NCBI GenBank assembly: GCA_046328715.1
Contig: JAXLWB010000078.1
Span: forward strand, 1 to 23,139
DNA length: 23,139 bases
Direction: 5' to 3'
Source: JAXLWB01 sp046328715
Lineage (GTDB): Bacteria > Chloroflexota > Anaerolineae > Caldilineales > Caldilineaceae
Shown: piece after piece, positions 7,222 to 14,241 of the stretch
How the letters are laid out: each line of letters starts with the position of its first letter
Numbering within the stretch: the stretch's first letter is position 1
Made by a program: the position numbers and the translations under genes
The notes under the pieces: generated by a model
What the model was told of the DNA's origin: nothing
Databases searched by the model: none
What the model saw: the letters and a program-made list of their open reading frames with translations, nothing else

Positions 7222-8553
7222 ATGCGATGGATACAAACACCTTTTGTGCTTGCGTTGCTAACCCTGGCAATCGTTTGTGGATTGTTGGTTACAGCAGGCA
7301 TTTGGCGCTATGGTAACAGCGAAGGTTTGGTGCGGCGGGTGCAGGTAGAGATGGAGCATTGGACGCCTCACGAAAACATGCTGCCGACCCCGCTGCCGCG
7401 CCGAGTCAACGTTCGAAACTTACAAGATGTCTCCTTTGCGCACCAAAAAAAGACACCCCTTGCCCAAGTAACTTCCGCAGACGAAGTCATCCTGCTGCCA
7501 ACCATCACCCCGGTCCCGTTGACACGAACGAACGAGAGCAAGAATCTACCTGTTGCGACAGCCACCGCCCTACCGTCGCCGACACCGACCTATCAAAGCC
7601 CACTCCCCGCGGTTGAGCTAACCGGCTTACGTCACGAATGGCAAACCTGGAACAATTGCGGTCCTGCCACCCTCTCATTTTACCTGAGCTACTTCGGCAG
7701 CCGACTTACCCAAGCAGATACAGGTTCCCAACTGCGCCACCACCCGGATGACAAGAACGTTCTGCCCGAGGAGCTGGCCGAATTTGCGCGTCAGCAAGGT
7801 TACCTTGCCACGGTGAGGGTCAACGGTGACAACAACCTGTTACGCACCTTCTTGAGCAATGGCATTCCTGTCATCATCGAGACTTGGCTGGAAGAGGAAC
7901 CAAACGATGGTATGGGCCACTATCGCCTGTTAACCGGCTACAATGACGCCGAGCAATCGTGGATCGCCTACGACTCCTATATCACGCGCACCTTGATCAA
8001 CCCAGAGGGCCCCTACCGAGGAATTCGCTTACCCTATGGCGAAACTGATGCGCTGTGGCGTGTCTTCAACCGAGTCTACCTGCTTGTCTACCCGTCAGAG
8101 AAAGAAGAGTTGGTGCGCAGTATCTTCGGCGAAAGTTTATCGGATCCTGTGAAATCAGAGGCGGCTGCACTCGAACGCGCAAAGAACGAAATCGCCATCA
8201 ATCCGAATGATCCCTATGCCTGGTTTAATCTGGGCAGTATGCAGATGAGCTTCAACAATCCAATTGAGGCAGCAACGGCTTTCGACCGAGCACGTACCAT
8301 CGGTTTGCCCTGGCGTATGTTGTGGTATCAGTTCGAACCCTTCGAGGCTTATTATGCTACGGGGCGCTATGAGGAGATCATCGCCCTGACAGATGCGACA
8401 ATGCGCAATGTCAAGTCGATTGAAGAGCTATACTATTGGAAAGGGAATGCGCTAGCTGCCCTGGGCAATCCCAACGCAGCTAGAAAACAGTGGCAATTGG
8501 CGCTAACCTATAACCCTGAATATCAACCCGCACAGAATGCATTGAAGCAGTGA
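7222..8553 (+). CDS. Membrane-anchored C39-like cysteine peptidase with TPR tail
   Basis: The protein has 443 residues. A single N-terminal hydrophobic segment (about 6-28) suggests a signal anchor. A Pro/Thr-rich spacer (about 85-130) follows. A papain-like domain of the C39_2 type spans about 135-292, with N145-C146-G147-P148 as the nucleophile motif, G232-H233-Y234 with LLTGY, and D251 in WIAYDSY. These supply a Cys-His-Asp set. Residues about 312-443 contain TPR-like helices (NPNDPYAWFNLGSMQ, ELYYWKGNALAALGNPNAA). Similar C39-like/TPR proteins are known in bacteria, but substrates are generally unknown. The gene lies 91 bp after the DNRLRE gene on the same strand, with a strong hairpin between them. 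No clear ribosome binding site is seen. Peptidase activity is inferred from the conserved triad. Confidence 0.82.
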   Translation: MRWIQTPFVLALLTLAIVCGLLVTAGIWRYGNSEGLVRRVQVEMEHWTPHENMLPTPLPRRVNVRNLQDVSFAHQKKTPLAQVTSADEVILLPTITPVPLTRTNESKNLPVATATALPSPTPTYQSPLPAVELTGLRHEWQTWNNCGPATLSFYLSYFGSRLTQADTGSQLRHHPDDKNVLPEELAEFARQQGYLATVRVNGDNNLLRTFLSNGIPVIIETWLEEEPNDGMGHYRLLTGYNDAEQSWIAYDSYITRTLINPEGPYRGIRLPYGETDALWRVFNRVYLLVYPSEKEELVRSIFGESLSDPVKSEAAALERAKNEIAINPNDPYAWFNLGSMQMSFNNPIEAATAFDRARTIGLPWRMLWYQFEPFEAYYATGRYEEIIALTDATMRNVKSIEELYYWKGNALAALGNPNAARKQWQLALTYNPEYQPAQNALKQ

Positions 8554-8601
8554 GTCAATGTACCTTTCACCGAAAAGTTTGATTTGCAGTTTTAGGATTC
8601 A

Positions 8602-8623
8602 TTGACTTTTGACCGCAAGTCAA
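8602..8623. terminator. Possible weak terminator between convergent genes
   Basis: TTGACTT (8602-8608) and AAGTCAA (8617-8623) form a 7-bp stem with an 8-nt loop, between the convergent stops at 8553 and 8662. There is no T-run on either side, so support is weak. Confidence 0.25.
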
Positions 8624-8637
8624 CTGTGATGTACTGT

Positions 8638-8669
8638 TCACTGACTCACTGACCCACTGTCCTACTGTC
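8638..8669. repeat. Tandem 8-bp repeat overlapping a gene end
   Basis: There are four consecutive octamers: TCACTGAC, TCACTGAC, CCACTGTC and CTACTGTC. The last copy covers the TAG stop of the minus-strand gene (8662-8664). A looser ACTG copy at 8633-8636 precedes them. Confidence 0.6.
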
Positions 8670-11600
8670 CACTTCCTCCACCCGAGATCAACGGCAGGAA
8701 GATGCTCCTCAGCGTGTTCTCCTTATCCTCTTGCTCCACCACCGACCGACCTTCGACAAGTTGCGCAACATTGTCTGGAAGAGCCATCGAGGCAACATTG
8801 GCTGCATTGCTACAGAGTTGCAGACTCCATGACTCCAATGCACCTGCATCGACAAAGGGATCGTTGTCAACGATGTCCAAATACCAGGTTCCGTTCCCCG
8901 AGATGCCGTCAAAAGTCGATAAGAGTTGATTGGGCCGGAAGGAGCCATTAATCGTAGGTGTGGCGGCTTCGCAGCGATCTTCCACAGACAAAAGCGCCTC
9001 GTCACTCAAGATGGCAGCAATGTTGTCGTATTTGCAGCCGAAGTTCGATGCTGGCACACCGGGCCGGTCGAGCAAGACGACACGGCGACCACTTGGCTGC
9101 TGCTCCAGCGTAATAGTCAAATCACCAACGTAGCTATGCGTTAGTTGGATTTGCACATTGACATCGGCAATTTGCGGGGCCTTACCCACCAGCAAGCTAG
9201 AACGAACTGATGAGACACCGATCGGCATGTCGAGGCCAGTGGTCGAACCAACGAGCGTACAGGCAGCAGCAACAGGCGTCGAAGTTGCAGTTGCTGTGGG
9301 AGTTGCAACCGGTGACACCGTGGCTGACGGTGTAGACGCTGCACGCGGTACATTGACAAAAACACAGGTAATTGAATTCCCAGGGGCCGCATTGATACTC
9401 ACAGAAGAGTTCGCCACATCGACCACGGCCACACCCGCAGGGGAACAGTCAATCGATTGGACATTCCAGCCAGTCGGTTCAACCTGACTTATGTTGAATT
9501 GTCCCTGCTGTGAGATCGGAATTCGGTAGCGATCACTGTAGCCGTCGCCATCATCGGGGACAGCATTATCGAGCACAAAGCTACCCACTGGCCCATAGAA
9601 AGTAAAGTCCTGGGCGGTGTTGGGCTGAGCATCCAGGCGAATCCATATGCTGGACTGATCTGTAGTTGCAGTCGATGTCGGCGTAGGAAGGGCCACTGTC
9701 GTCGCAGTCGCAGTCGGTCGAGTCACCGTTGCTGTAAAAGTAGGTATCAATGTGGCTGTTGCCGTTGGTGGTTTTGGTGTAGCCGTTGCAGATGCTGTTG
9801 TAGTGAAGGTCGGCGGTACGGGAGTGACCGTGGCCGGCTTCAGCGTTGCAGTCACAGTTGGTGCGCGCAATGATTGGGCATAAAAGGTACAGGTGACCGT
9901 CACGCCTGCCCGTCCTGTGATAGCGACGGAAGCGTTCGCTAGGTCGAGCACGCCATCCTGCGCCGGTGAGCAGACAATATCCGCCACACGCCAGTCGGCG
10001 TTGGTGCTGACACTGAAGTTGTAAAGCCCAGGTGCAGTCGTAAACTCTGCTGTCTTAGCAAAGGCATCACCGTCATCTTGCGTGGGGTCGTCCAATGTAA
10101 ATTCGCCAAAGGCGCTATAGAAGAGGAAATCCTGCGCACTCTGCGGCGAACTGTTTTGTACGATTCGGATCAGGGCACGGCCATTCGAAGGCGTCGCCGC
10201 TGCTGTTGGAGTTGCCGTGGCAGGCTTCGGCGTGCTTGTGTATGTCGGCGTGGGTGTGGCTGGCAGCGCAGTTGCTGTCACAGGGGTGTTGGTACGTGTA
10301 GGGGTGACCGTGCCAGGAGCAACGAACAGTGCGCTATAGGTAGTATCATTCGCCGCCATCGTGATCTTGTGCGACTGAGCGCCGCCGTCCGACCAGGAGG
10401 AAAATTGATAATCCACACCGTTGAGCGTTTGCGGGTTAGTAGTTGTAACATTCAGTGCGCTGCCTTGCCAGACATAGAAGCCACGCGGCGTCAACGATCC
10501 AACACCATTGACCGTCACAGCCAACCCGGATGGCTGCGTGGTGAAGGTTGCAATCAGTTTTTTAGGCAAGAATTGACGCGTGATGGTAGTTGAGTCCCCC
10601 AACGCGTCGGTTGCAGTCAGCCGGATTTCCAGGTAGCTATCGTAGGCGTACATATCCTCCATGTCGGGCGTGGTCAGCAGCAGATTATTGCCATTGCTGG
10701 GCGGCATGTAAGGATGCGTGTGGCTGTTCTGTGGATTACGCGAGTCAATATGATGTTGAATCACCTCCCAAGTGAGTGAGGAAGCGGGTAGTGTCCCGTC
10801 TTGTGCGTCGGTAGCGCTGCCTTGCAACCTGATTTGCTGGCCGACGAAGAAGCGATCCGAATCTAGTGGAGCATTGATGACCGGGACGGGAGCGGTGTTG
10901 CCGACATCGATACGCACCGGAGCAGGAGGCGAGCTGTTGCCTGCCGTATCTTTCACCACAAGCTGAGCGCTGTAGATTCCATTGGCGCTGTAGAGATGCT
11001 GAATTATGGCTGCTGAGTTGTTATTCGAACTCTGTCCGTCACCGAAAGTCCAACTGTAGGTCAGCGCGCTGCCTTCTGGATCGCTGCTGCCTGCGCCGCT
11101 GAAGTTCACAGTCAATGGCGCAGCACCAGCCACAGGATTGGCGCTGATTTGAGCAGTGGGTGGCAGGTTGGTGGCACCGGCATAGTAGATGCGGCGAACC
11201 TGGCCGCCGTTGTTGTAATTTGTGTAGTAGAGAGCTTGGGTGGCGTTGTAGGGGCCAAAGACCAGGGTTACCGCACTGTTAACCCCTAACCCCGTGACAA
11301 AATCAGCCGTCGAATAAGGCGGCGTGGTTGTCATCGTGAAGATCTTGCCACAGACGTAATCGCTAAAGAGATAACCGCTATAGGGGCTGGGCCAGACGCC
11401 AGCCGGGATAAAGGCACCCCCCGTAATCGAAGCGCACCCACTACTGTGATTGTAGGAATAGATCGGGTCGGTGAGCCCGCTGGGCGTGTTACCACAACTA
11501 AACGGAGGGTAACTGCACGTCCCTTCGCGGACGTTCCAACCGTAATCGGCACCGGCAATGCCCTGGTCTACCTCTTCCCAGACCCCCTGACCAACATCGT

Positions 11601-12405
11601 TGATGTAGAACTCACTCGTTCCTGGCTTGAAGGCAATGCGGAACGGGTTGCGTAGTCCGCTGGCAAAGATCTCGCTACAAGGACCACTGCCGCTGGGGAA
11701 GCCCGCTGGATCACCACATTTACGCACGCCAGCAGCGTTAGCATAAGGATTGCCACTAACCAAATAGCCACCGCTGCTATTAACTTGAATACGCAGGATC
11801 TTGCCATTCAAGTTGATCAGTTGGCGAGGTTGGGTCATTTCGTGGCCACCATCACCGGTACTGATGTATAGGTAGCCATCACTACCAAATTTCAGGTCAC
11901 CGGCATTGTGATTGCCCCAGTTGCTCTGAATGTTGCTGAGAATTACCTTCTCCGAGGCGGGACTGATGATGTTATTAGCAGCCAAAGTAAAGCGCGAAAC
12001 CCGGTTGACAGGGTTGCTGGGACCAGGATCAGCGAGCACACAGGCATGATCACCGACGACGTCATAAGTGTAGTAGAGATAGATATAGTTGTTGCTGGCG
12101 AAGTTTGGGTCAACCGCCACGCCCAACAATCCACGCTCAACATTGCTGCAAATCAGCGCCGAAAGGTCAAGCGCCGGGGTAACAAGCAAGGTGCCATTCT
12201 GATAGACTCGTAGTTGTCCAGTCTGCTGTGTGATAAGCAAACGACCATCTGGCGTAAATGCCAGGGCGGTCGGACCGGGAACGTCGGCGACCAACTGATC
12301 GGCAAAACCAGCCGGTATAGCAGCCTGCAACGAAGTATAATCAAATACAAGAAAAAACAGCAGGCATAGAAGCAAAGGCAAATAAAAAGATCGCTTGATG
12401 AGCAT
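8662..12405 (-). CDS. Secreted multidomain PQQ-type sugar dehydrogenase-like protein (GSDH, PKD, P-domain)
   Basis: The protein has 1247 residues. Residues 1-29 are a signal peptide. Residues about 30-408 are a GSDH/sorbosone-dehydrogenase-type beta-propeller, with NHNAGDLKFGSDGYLY (H166 in the catalytic-His position), STGDGG, and SGLRNPFRIAF (R252). Residues about 415-502 are a PKD domain (FSGAGSSDPEG, YSWTFGDG). Residues about 503-612 form an Ig-like module and about 617-695 a bacterial-repeat-like module ending in FSSWSDGG. Thr-Pro-rich linkers lie at about 697-741, 848-915 and 1020-1046. Two related domains at about 742-844 and 917-1019 share AQDF, FYxxxGxFxLD, DDGD, CSPA and the VTCTF/ITCVF pair. 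A proprotein-convertase P-domain spans about 1048-1198 (THSYVGDLTITL, GNGTWYLDIVDND). The tail is SIFLPLISGGGSGQ. AGGAG lies 9 nt before the ATG. Oxidation of an extracellular sugar with PQQ is the family expectation; substrate is unknown. Confidence 0.88.
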   Translation of the reverse strand: MLIKRSFYLPLLLCLLFFLVFDYTSLQAAIPAGFADQLVADVPGPTALAFTPDGRLLITQQTGQLRVYQNGTLLVTPALDLSALICSNVERGLLGVAVDPNFASNNYIYLYYTYDVVGDHACVLADPGPSNPVNRVSRFTLAANNIISPASEKVILSNIQSNWGNHNAGDLKFGSDGYLYISTGDGGHEMTQPRQLINLNGKILRIQVNSSGGYLVSGNPYANAAGVRKCGDPAGFPSGSGPCSEIFASGLRNPFRIAFKPGTSEFYINDVGQGVWEEVDQGIAGADYGWNVREGTCSYPPFSCGNTPSGLTDPIYSYNHSSGCASITGGAFIPAGVWPSPYSGYLFSDYVCGKIFTMTTTPPYSTADFVTGLGVNSAVTLVFGPYNATQALYYTNYNNGGQVRRIYYAGATNLPPTAQISANPVAGAAPLTVNFSGAGSSDPEGSALTYSWTFGDGQSSNNNSAAIIQHLYSANGIYSAQLVVKDTAGNSSPPAPVRIDVGNTAPVPVINAPLDSDRFFVGQQIRLQGSATDAQDGTLPASSLTWEVIQHHIDSRNPQNSHTHPYMPPSNGNNLLLTTPDMEDMYAYDSYLEIRLTATDALGDSTTITRQFLPKKLIATFTTQPSGLAVTVNGVGSLTPRGFYVWQGSALNVTTTNPQTLNGVDYQFSSWSDGGAQSHKITMAANDTTYSALFVAPGTVTPTRTNTPVTATALPATPTPTYTSTPKPATATPTAAATPSNGRALIRIVQNSSPQSAQDFLFYSAFGEFTLDDPTQDDGDAFAKTAEFTTAPGLYNFSVSTNADWRVADIVCSPAQDGVLDLANASVAITGRAGVTVTCTFYAQSLRAPTVTATLKPATVTPVPPTFTTTASATATPKPPTATATLIPTFTATVTRPTATATTVALPTPTSTATTDQSSIWIRLDAQPNTAQDFTFYGPVGSFVLDNAVPDDGDGYSDRYRIPISQQGQFNISQVEPTGWNVQSIDCSPAGVAVVDVANSSVSINAAPGNSITCVFVNVPRAASTPSATVSPVATPTATATSTPVAAACTLVGSTTGLDMPIGVSSVRSSLLVGKAPQIADVNVQIQLTHSYVGDLTITLEQQPSGRRVVLLDRPGVPASNFGCKYDNIAAILSDEALLSVEDRCEAATPTINGSFRPNQLLSTFDGISGNGTWYLDIVDNDPFVDAGALESWSLQLCSNAANVASMALPDNVAQLVEGRSVVEQEDKENTLRSIFLPLISGGGSGQ

Positions 12406-12514
12406 GAAGGGCGACTCCTGGGCTTATGCCATCTCTAGATGCGATATGACACTTTGTAAGGTTCTATGTACGCGCAGTAATTTTCGGTCCACAGAGAGCT
12501 GGCACCGTTTACCT

Positions 12515-12542
12515 AGAATATTCTGTAACGATAAAATGACAA
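12515..12542 (-). promoter_or_regulatory. Candidate promoter of the GSDH/PKD/P-domain gene
   Basis: On the minus strand, TTGTCA (12537-12542; 5 of 6) is followed by a 16-nt spacer and TATTCT (12515-12520; 4 of 6). The predicted start is near 12508, about 100 nt before the ATG at 12405. An inverted repeat, CGATAAAATG (12529-12538) with CATTTATCG (12547-12555), flanks the -35 and could be an operator. No experimental or family support is available. Confidence 0.4.
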
Positions 12543-12718
12543 CCGCCATTTATCGCACTTTTACTGGGCTATTTCGGCAGCAATAACAAAAAGGATTGAC
12601 AACTTCAACACGATTGCTTAAGCCCTAGAAATTTAGATTAACTGTGAAGGGTAGGAAGAAGTACTTATAGAGGTATAGTTTGAAGATTTCTACGATGGTA
12701 GCGCATGCGTAAAGAGTG

Positions 12719-12763
12719 AAGAGTGATACGTGAATTTTCGAAGGCAATTCACGTATCACTCTT
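12719..12763 (-). terminator. Long perfect hairpin downstream of the small membrane-protein gene
   Basis: An 18-bp perfect stem (12719-12736 with 12746-12763) has a 9-nt loop. It lies 34 bp beyond the minus-strand stop at 12797. Reading on the minus strand, the stem is followed by a pyrimidine-rich stretch but no clean T-run. The heptamer AGAGTGA is duplicated at its left foot. A 3'-end or terminator role is inferred from position. Confidence 0.5.
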
Positions 12764-12796
12764 TATGATCAATCTATTGATTGATAAGATTAAACA

Positions 12797-13213
12797 TTAG
12801 ATACCGTATTCTTGCCGGACATCGCGCCGCAAGAGCCAGCCGATGCCAAGAATCGGTAGTAGCAGAGGAAAGTAACCGTAGCCTTGCCCAAAGAGTGACC
12901 AAACGGTCTCATCGGCAAAGAGTTGAGGTTCAAACATGGTCATTGCGCCAACCACCAGTACCCCAAGCAATTCGAAGATACAAACGCTCAGTGTCACCCG
13001 CCAGGCCAGCGGCGAGCGATAGCGCAAGGCAAAAACGGCCACAAGATAGACCAGGGCTGAAAGCGCTGAAAGCGAATAGGCCAGCGGAGCAAATTGAAAT
13101 TTGGTTATAATTTGATAGACGGAGCGAAAACCAGATGCGACAGCAAAGAGGGTGTAGAGCCCCATCAACACCCGGCCAAAGCTACGACTAGAGGATGGGG
13201 TGGATTTGGTCAT
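12797..13213 (-). CDS. Small four-helix membrane protein of unknown function
   Basis: The protein has 138-139 residues from ATG 13213. A polar Ser/Thr/Arg-rich N-terminus is followed by about four hydrophobic helices (roughly residues 14-32, 42-62, 70-92, 105-127) and a charged end, RRDVRQEYGI. I do not recognise a family. The start at 13213 is preferred because the upstream in-frame extension to 13294 runs through the terminator hairpin of the flavodoxin gene and into its 3' end. No convincing ribosome binding site is seen. The gene is co-oriented with the flavodoxin gene, but a strong hairpin between them argues against simple co-transcription. Confidence 0.65.
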   Translation of the reverse strand: MTKSTPSSSRSFGRVLMGLYTLFAVASGFRSVYQIITKFQFAPLAYSLSALSALVYLVAVFALRYRSPLAWRVTLSVCIFELLGVLVVGAMTMFEPQLFADETVWSLFGQGYGYFPLLLPILGIGWLLRRDVRQEYGI

Positions 13214-13232
13214 AAGAGTAGTCAAGTGAGAC

Positions 13233-13266
13233 AAAGTTCCCGGAATCTTCTGATTCCGGGAACTTT
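13233..13266 (-). terminator. Intrinsic-type terminator of the flavodoxin gene
   Basis: AAAGTTCCCGGAATC (13233-13247) pairs perfectly with 13252-13266 around a TTCT loop, giving a 15-bp GC-cored stem 14 bp after the flavodoxin stop. The minus-strand 3' arm ends in CTTTGTCTC, a modest pyrimidine tail. The stem is strong and the T-run is short. Confidence 0.7.
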
Positions 13267-13280
13267 CGATGCAAATCTTA

Positions 13281-13829
13281 TTAAGCGGCTGCAACTTCTG
13301 GCTTCAGCAAGCCCATATCTTCCAACACCCAATGTGTCCAGTTAATCACACGCTGCGGGCTGAGCGGGGCCTGGTTGTCTTCATCGATAAAAAGACCCAT
13401 CAACACCTTTTCGAACTCGCCGCGTGAAAATTCAAACTGATAGGTCTCATCTGGCGTGATCCAGCCGACCGGTTCGCCACCCAAGGCGACTACCTTCTCG
13501 CACAGGATACCGATCGAGTCGTTGAAGCTGTTTGAGTAACCAAATTGATCGCCACAGCCAAAGAAGCCGACCTTGCGTCCCTTCCAGTTGACCGTGTCCA
13601 TCAGCGGGTAGACGATTGCCCAATCGTCTTGCAGTTCGCCGATATTCCAGGTTGGACAACCTAGCAACAGATACTTGTAGTTTTCCATTGTTTTGAGATT
13701 GCCGCTGGAAACCACCTGTACATCACACGTTGCGACGCCGGTGGCTTCAATATCTTTCTTGAGCATATTGGCAATGCGTTCGGTTGCACCCGTGCTGCTG
13801 CCAAAATAAATACCGATCTTCTCGGCCAT
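13281..13829 (-). CDS. Long-chain flavodoxin
   Basis: The protein has 182 residues and is a soluble FMN electron carrier. The phosphate-binding loop GSSTGAT is at residues 10-16. FMN-flanking loops are at C58-P59-T60-W61-N62 and at G91-C92-G93-D94 with FGYSNSF. The segment about 120-145 supplies the insertion that separates long-chain from short-chain flavodoxins, and the length fits. AGGAG lies 7 nt before the ATG. Flavodoxins replace ferredoxin under iron limitation or serve reductive enzymes; which applies here cannot be seen. The gene is divergent from the NDH-2 gene across a 412-bp gap containing a CRP-like site. Confidence 0.95.
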   Translation of the reverse strand: MAEKIGIYFGSSTGATERIANMLKKDIEATGVATCDVQVVSSGNLKTMENYKYLLLGCPTWNIGELQDDWAIVYPLMDTVNWKGRKVGFFGCGDQFGYSNSFNDSIGILCEKVVALGGEPVGWITPDETYQFEFSRGEFEKVLMGLFIDEDNQAPLSPQRVINWTHWVLEDMGLLKPEVAAA

Positions 13830-14095
13830 GTCGTCTCTCCTGAGGGTAATCTTCTCTACGTTCCAAAAAAGTGATTTGAATGAAGGAAACCGTAGAGAAT
13901 GACAAGTTCATTTCTAGGCTCACGCTGCCAACCCTGCCCGACTACTCTGTTTGAAACTCCCAGGTAACATGCGTAAGTCATGCTTTCTAATGCTGCTATT
14001 GTACCTTGTCACCTCCAATTCTGGTAATTTTCCCTGGTTGATTCGTGAATTTTGGCGCAAGTGCATGCTTGAATATTAAAAATCTCTCATCAAAT

Positions 14096-14111
14096 TGTGA
14101 TGAAATTCACA
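14096..14111. promoter_or_regulatory. Perfect CRP-like operator upstream of NDH-2
   Basis: TGTGATGAAATTCACA is an exact TGTGA-N6-TCACA site with AT-rich flanks. It is centred at 14103.5, about 42 bp upstream of the start predicted from TACTAT at 14134-14139. This is the class II activator position in E. coli. The Crp-family protein encoded at 3726-4469 carries the matching RE-x3-R helix. Confidence 0.65.
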
Positions 14112-14133
14112 AACAAACCGCCCTCTTCTTTCG

Positions 14134-14139
14134 TACTAT
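14134..14139 (+). promoter_or_regulatory. Candidate -10 of the NDH-2 promoter
   Basis: TACTAT matches TATAAT at 4 of 6 positions. No good -35 exists at 16-18 nt, which fits an activator-dependent promoter using the CRP-like site at 14096-14111. The predicted start near 14146 gives a leader of about 96 nt. Confidence 0.4.
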
Positions 14140-14241
14140 CAAAGTAGAGAGCACTGTCAGCCCACAATGGGTAAGCGTGAACTTCAGAGGCATAGAAGCG
14201 GACAGACGGGCGGGACAAACTAACAAAAGGGAGAGCAGATT

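Larger units (their letters stand above)
12406..12796. other. Non-coding gap upstream of the GSDH-type gene
   Basis: The gap holds the candidate promoter/operator at 12515-12555 near one end and the long inverted repeat at 12719-12763 near the other. A perfect TTGACA on the plus strand (12596-12601) has no matching -10 and no plus-strand gene follows. No credible coding frame is present. Confidence 0.5.
13830..14241. other. Divergent intergenic region between flavodoxin and NDH-2 genes
   Basis: This gap holds the perfect CRP-like site at 14096-14111 and a candidate NDH-2 promoter. A possible 18-codon frame (14167-14223, ATG to TAA) lies in the predicted NDH-2 leader but has no ribosome binding site. 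I found no clear promoter for the flavodoxin gene. Confidence 0.5.

Noticed and set aside
10078..10593. 171-codon plus-strand frame
   Set aside because: It is antisense to the linker and repeat part of the GSDH protein; the Arg/Cys-rich product looks like a shadow.
12596..12601. Perfect TTGACA on the plus strand
   Set aside because: No acceptable -10 at 16-18 nt and no plus-strand gene downstream.
13214..13294. N-terminal extension of the small membrane protein to 13294
   Set aside because: It would read through the flavodoxin terminator hairpin and overlap the flavodoxin 3' end.
14167..14223. 18-codon possible leader peptide before NDH-2
   Set aside because: It has no ribosome binding site and no regulatory codon run; it could be chance.
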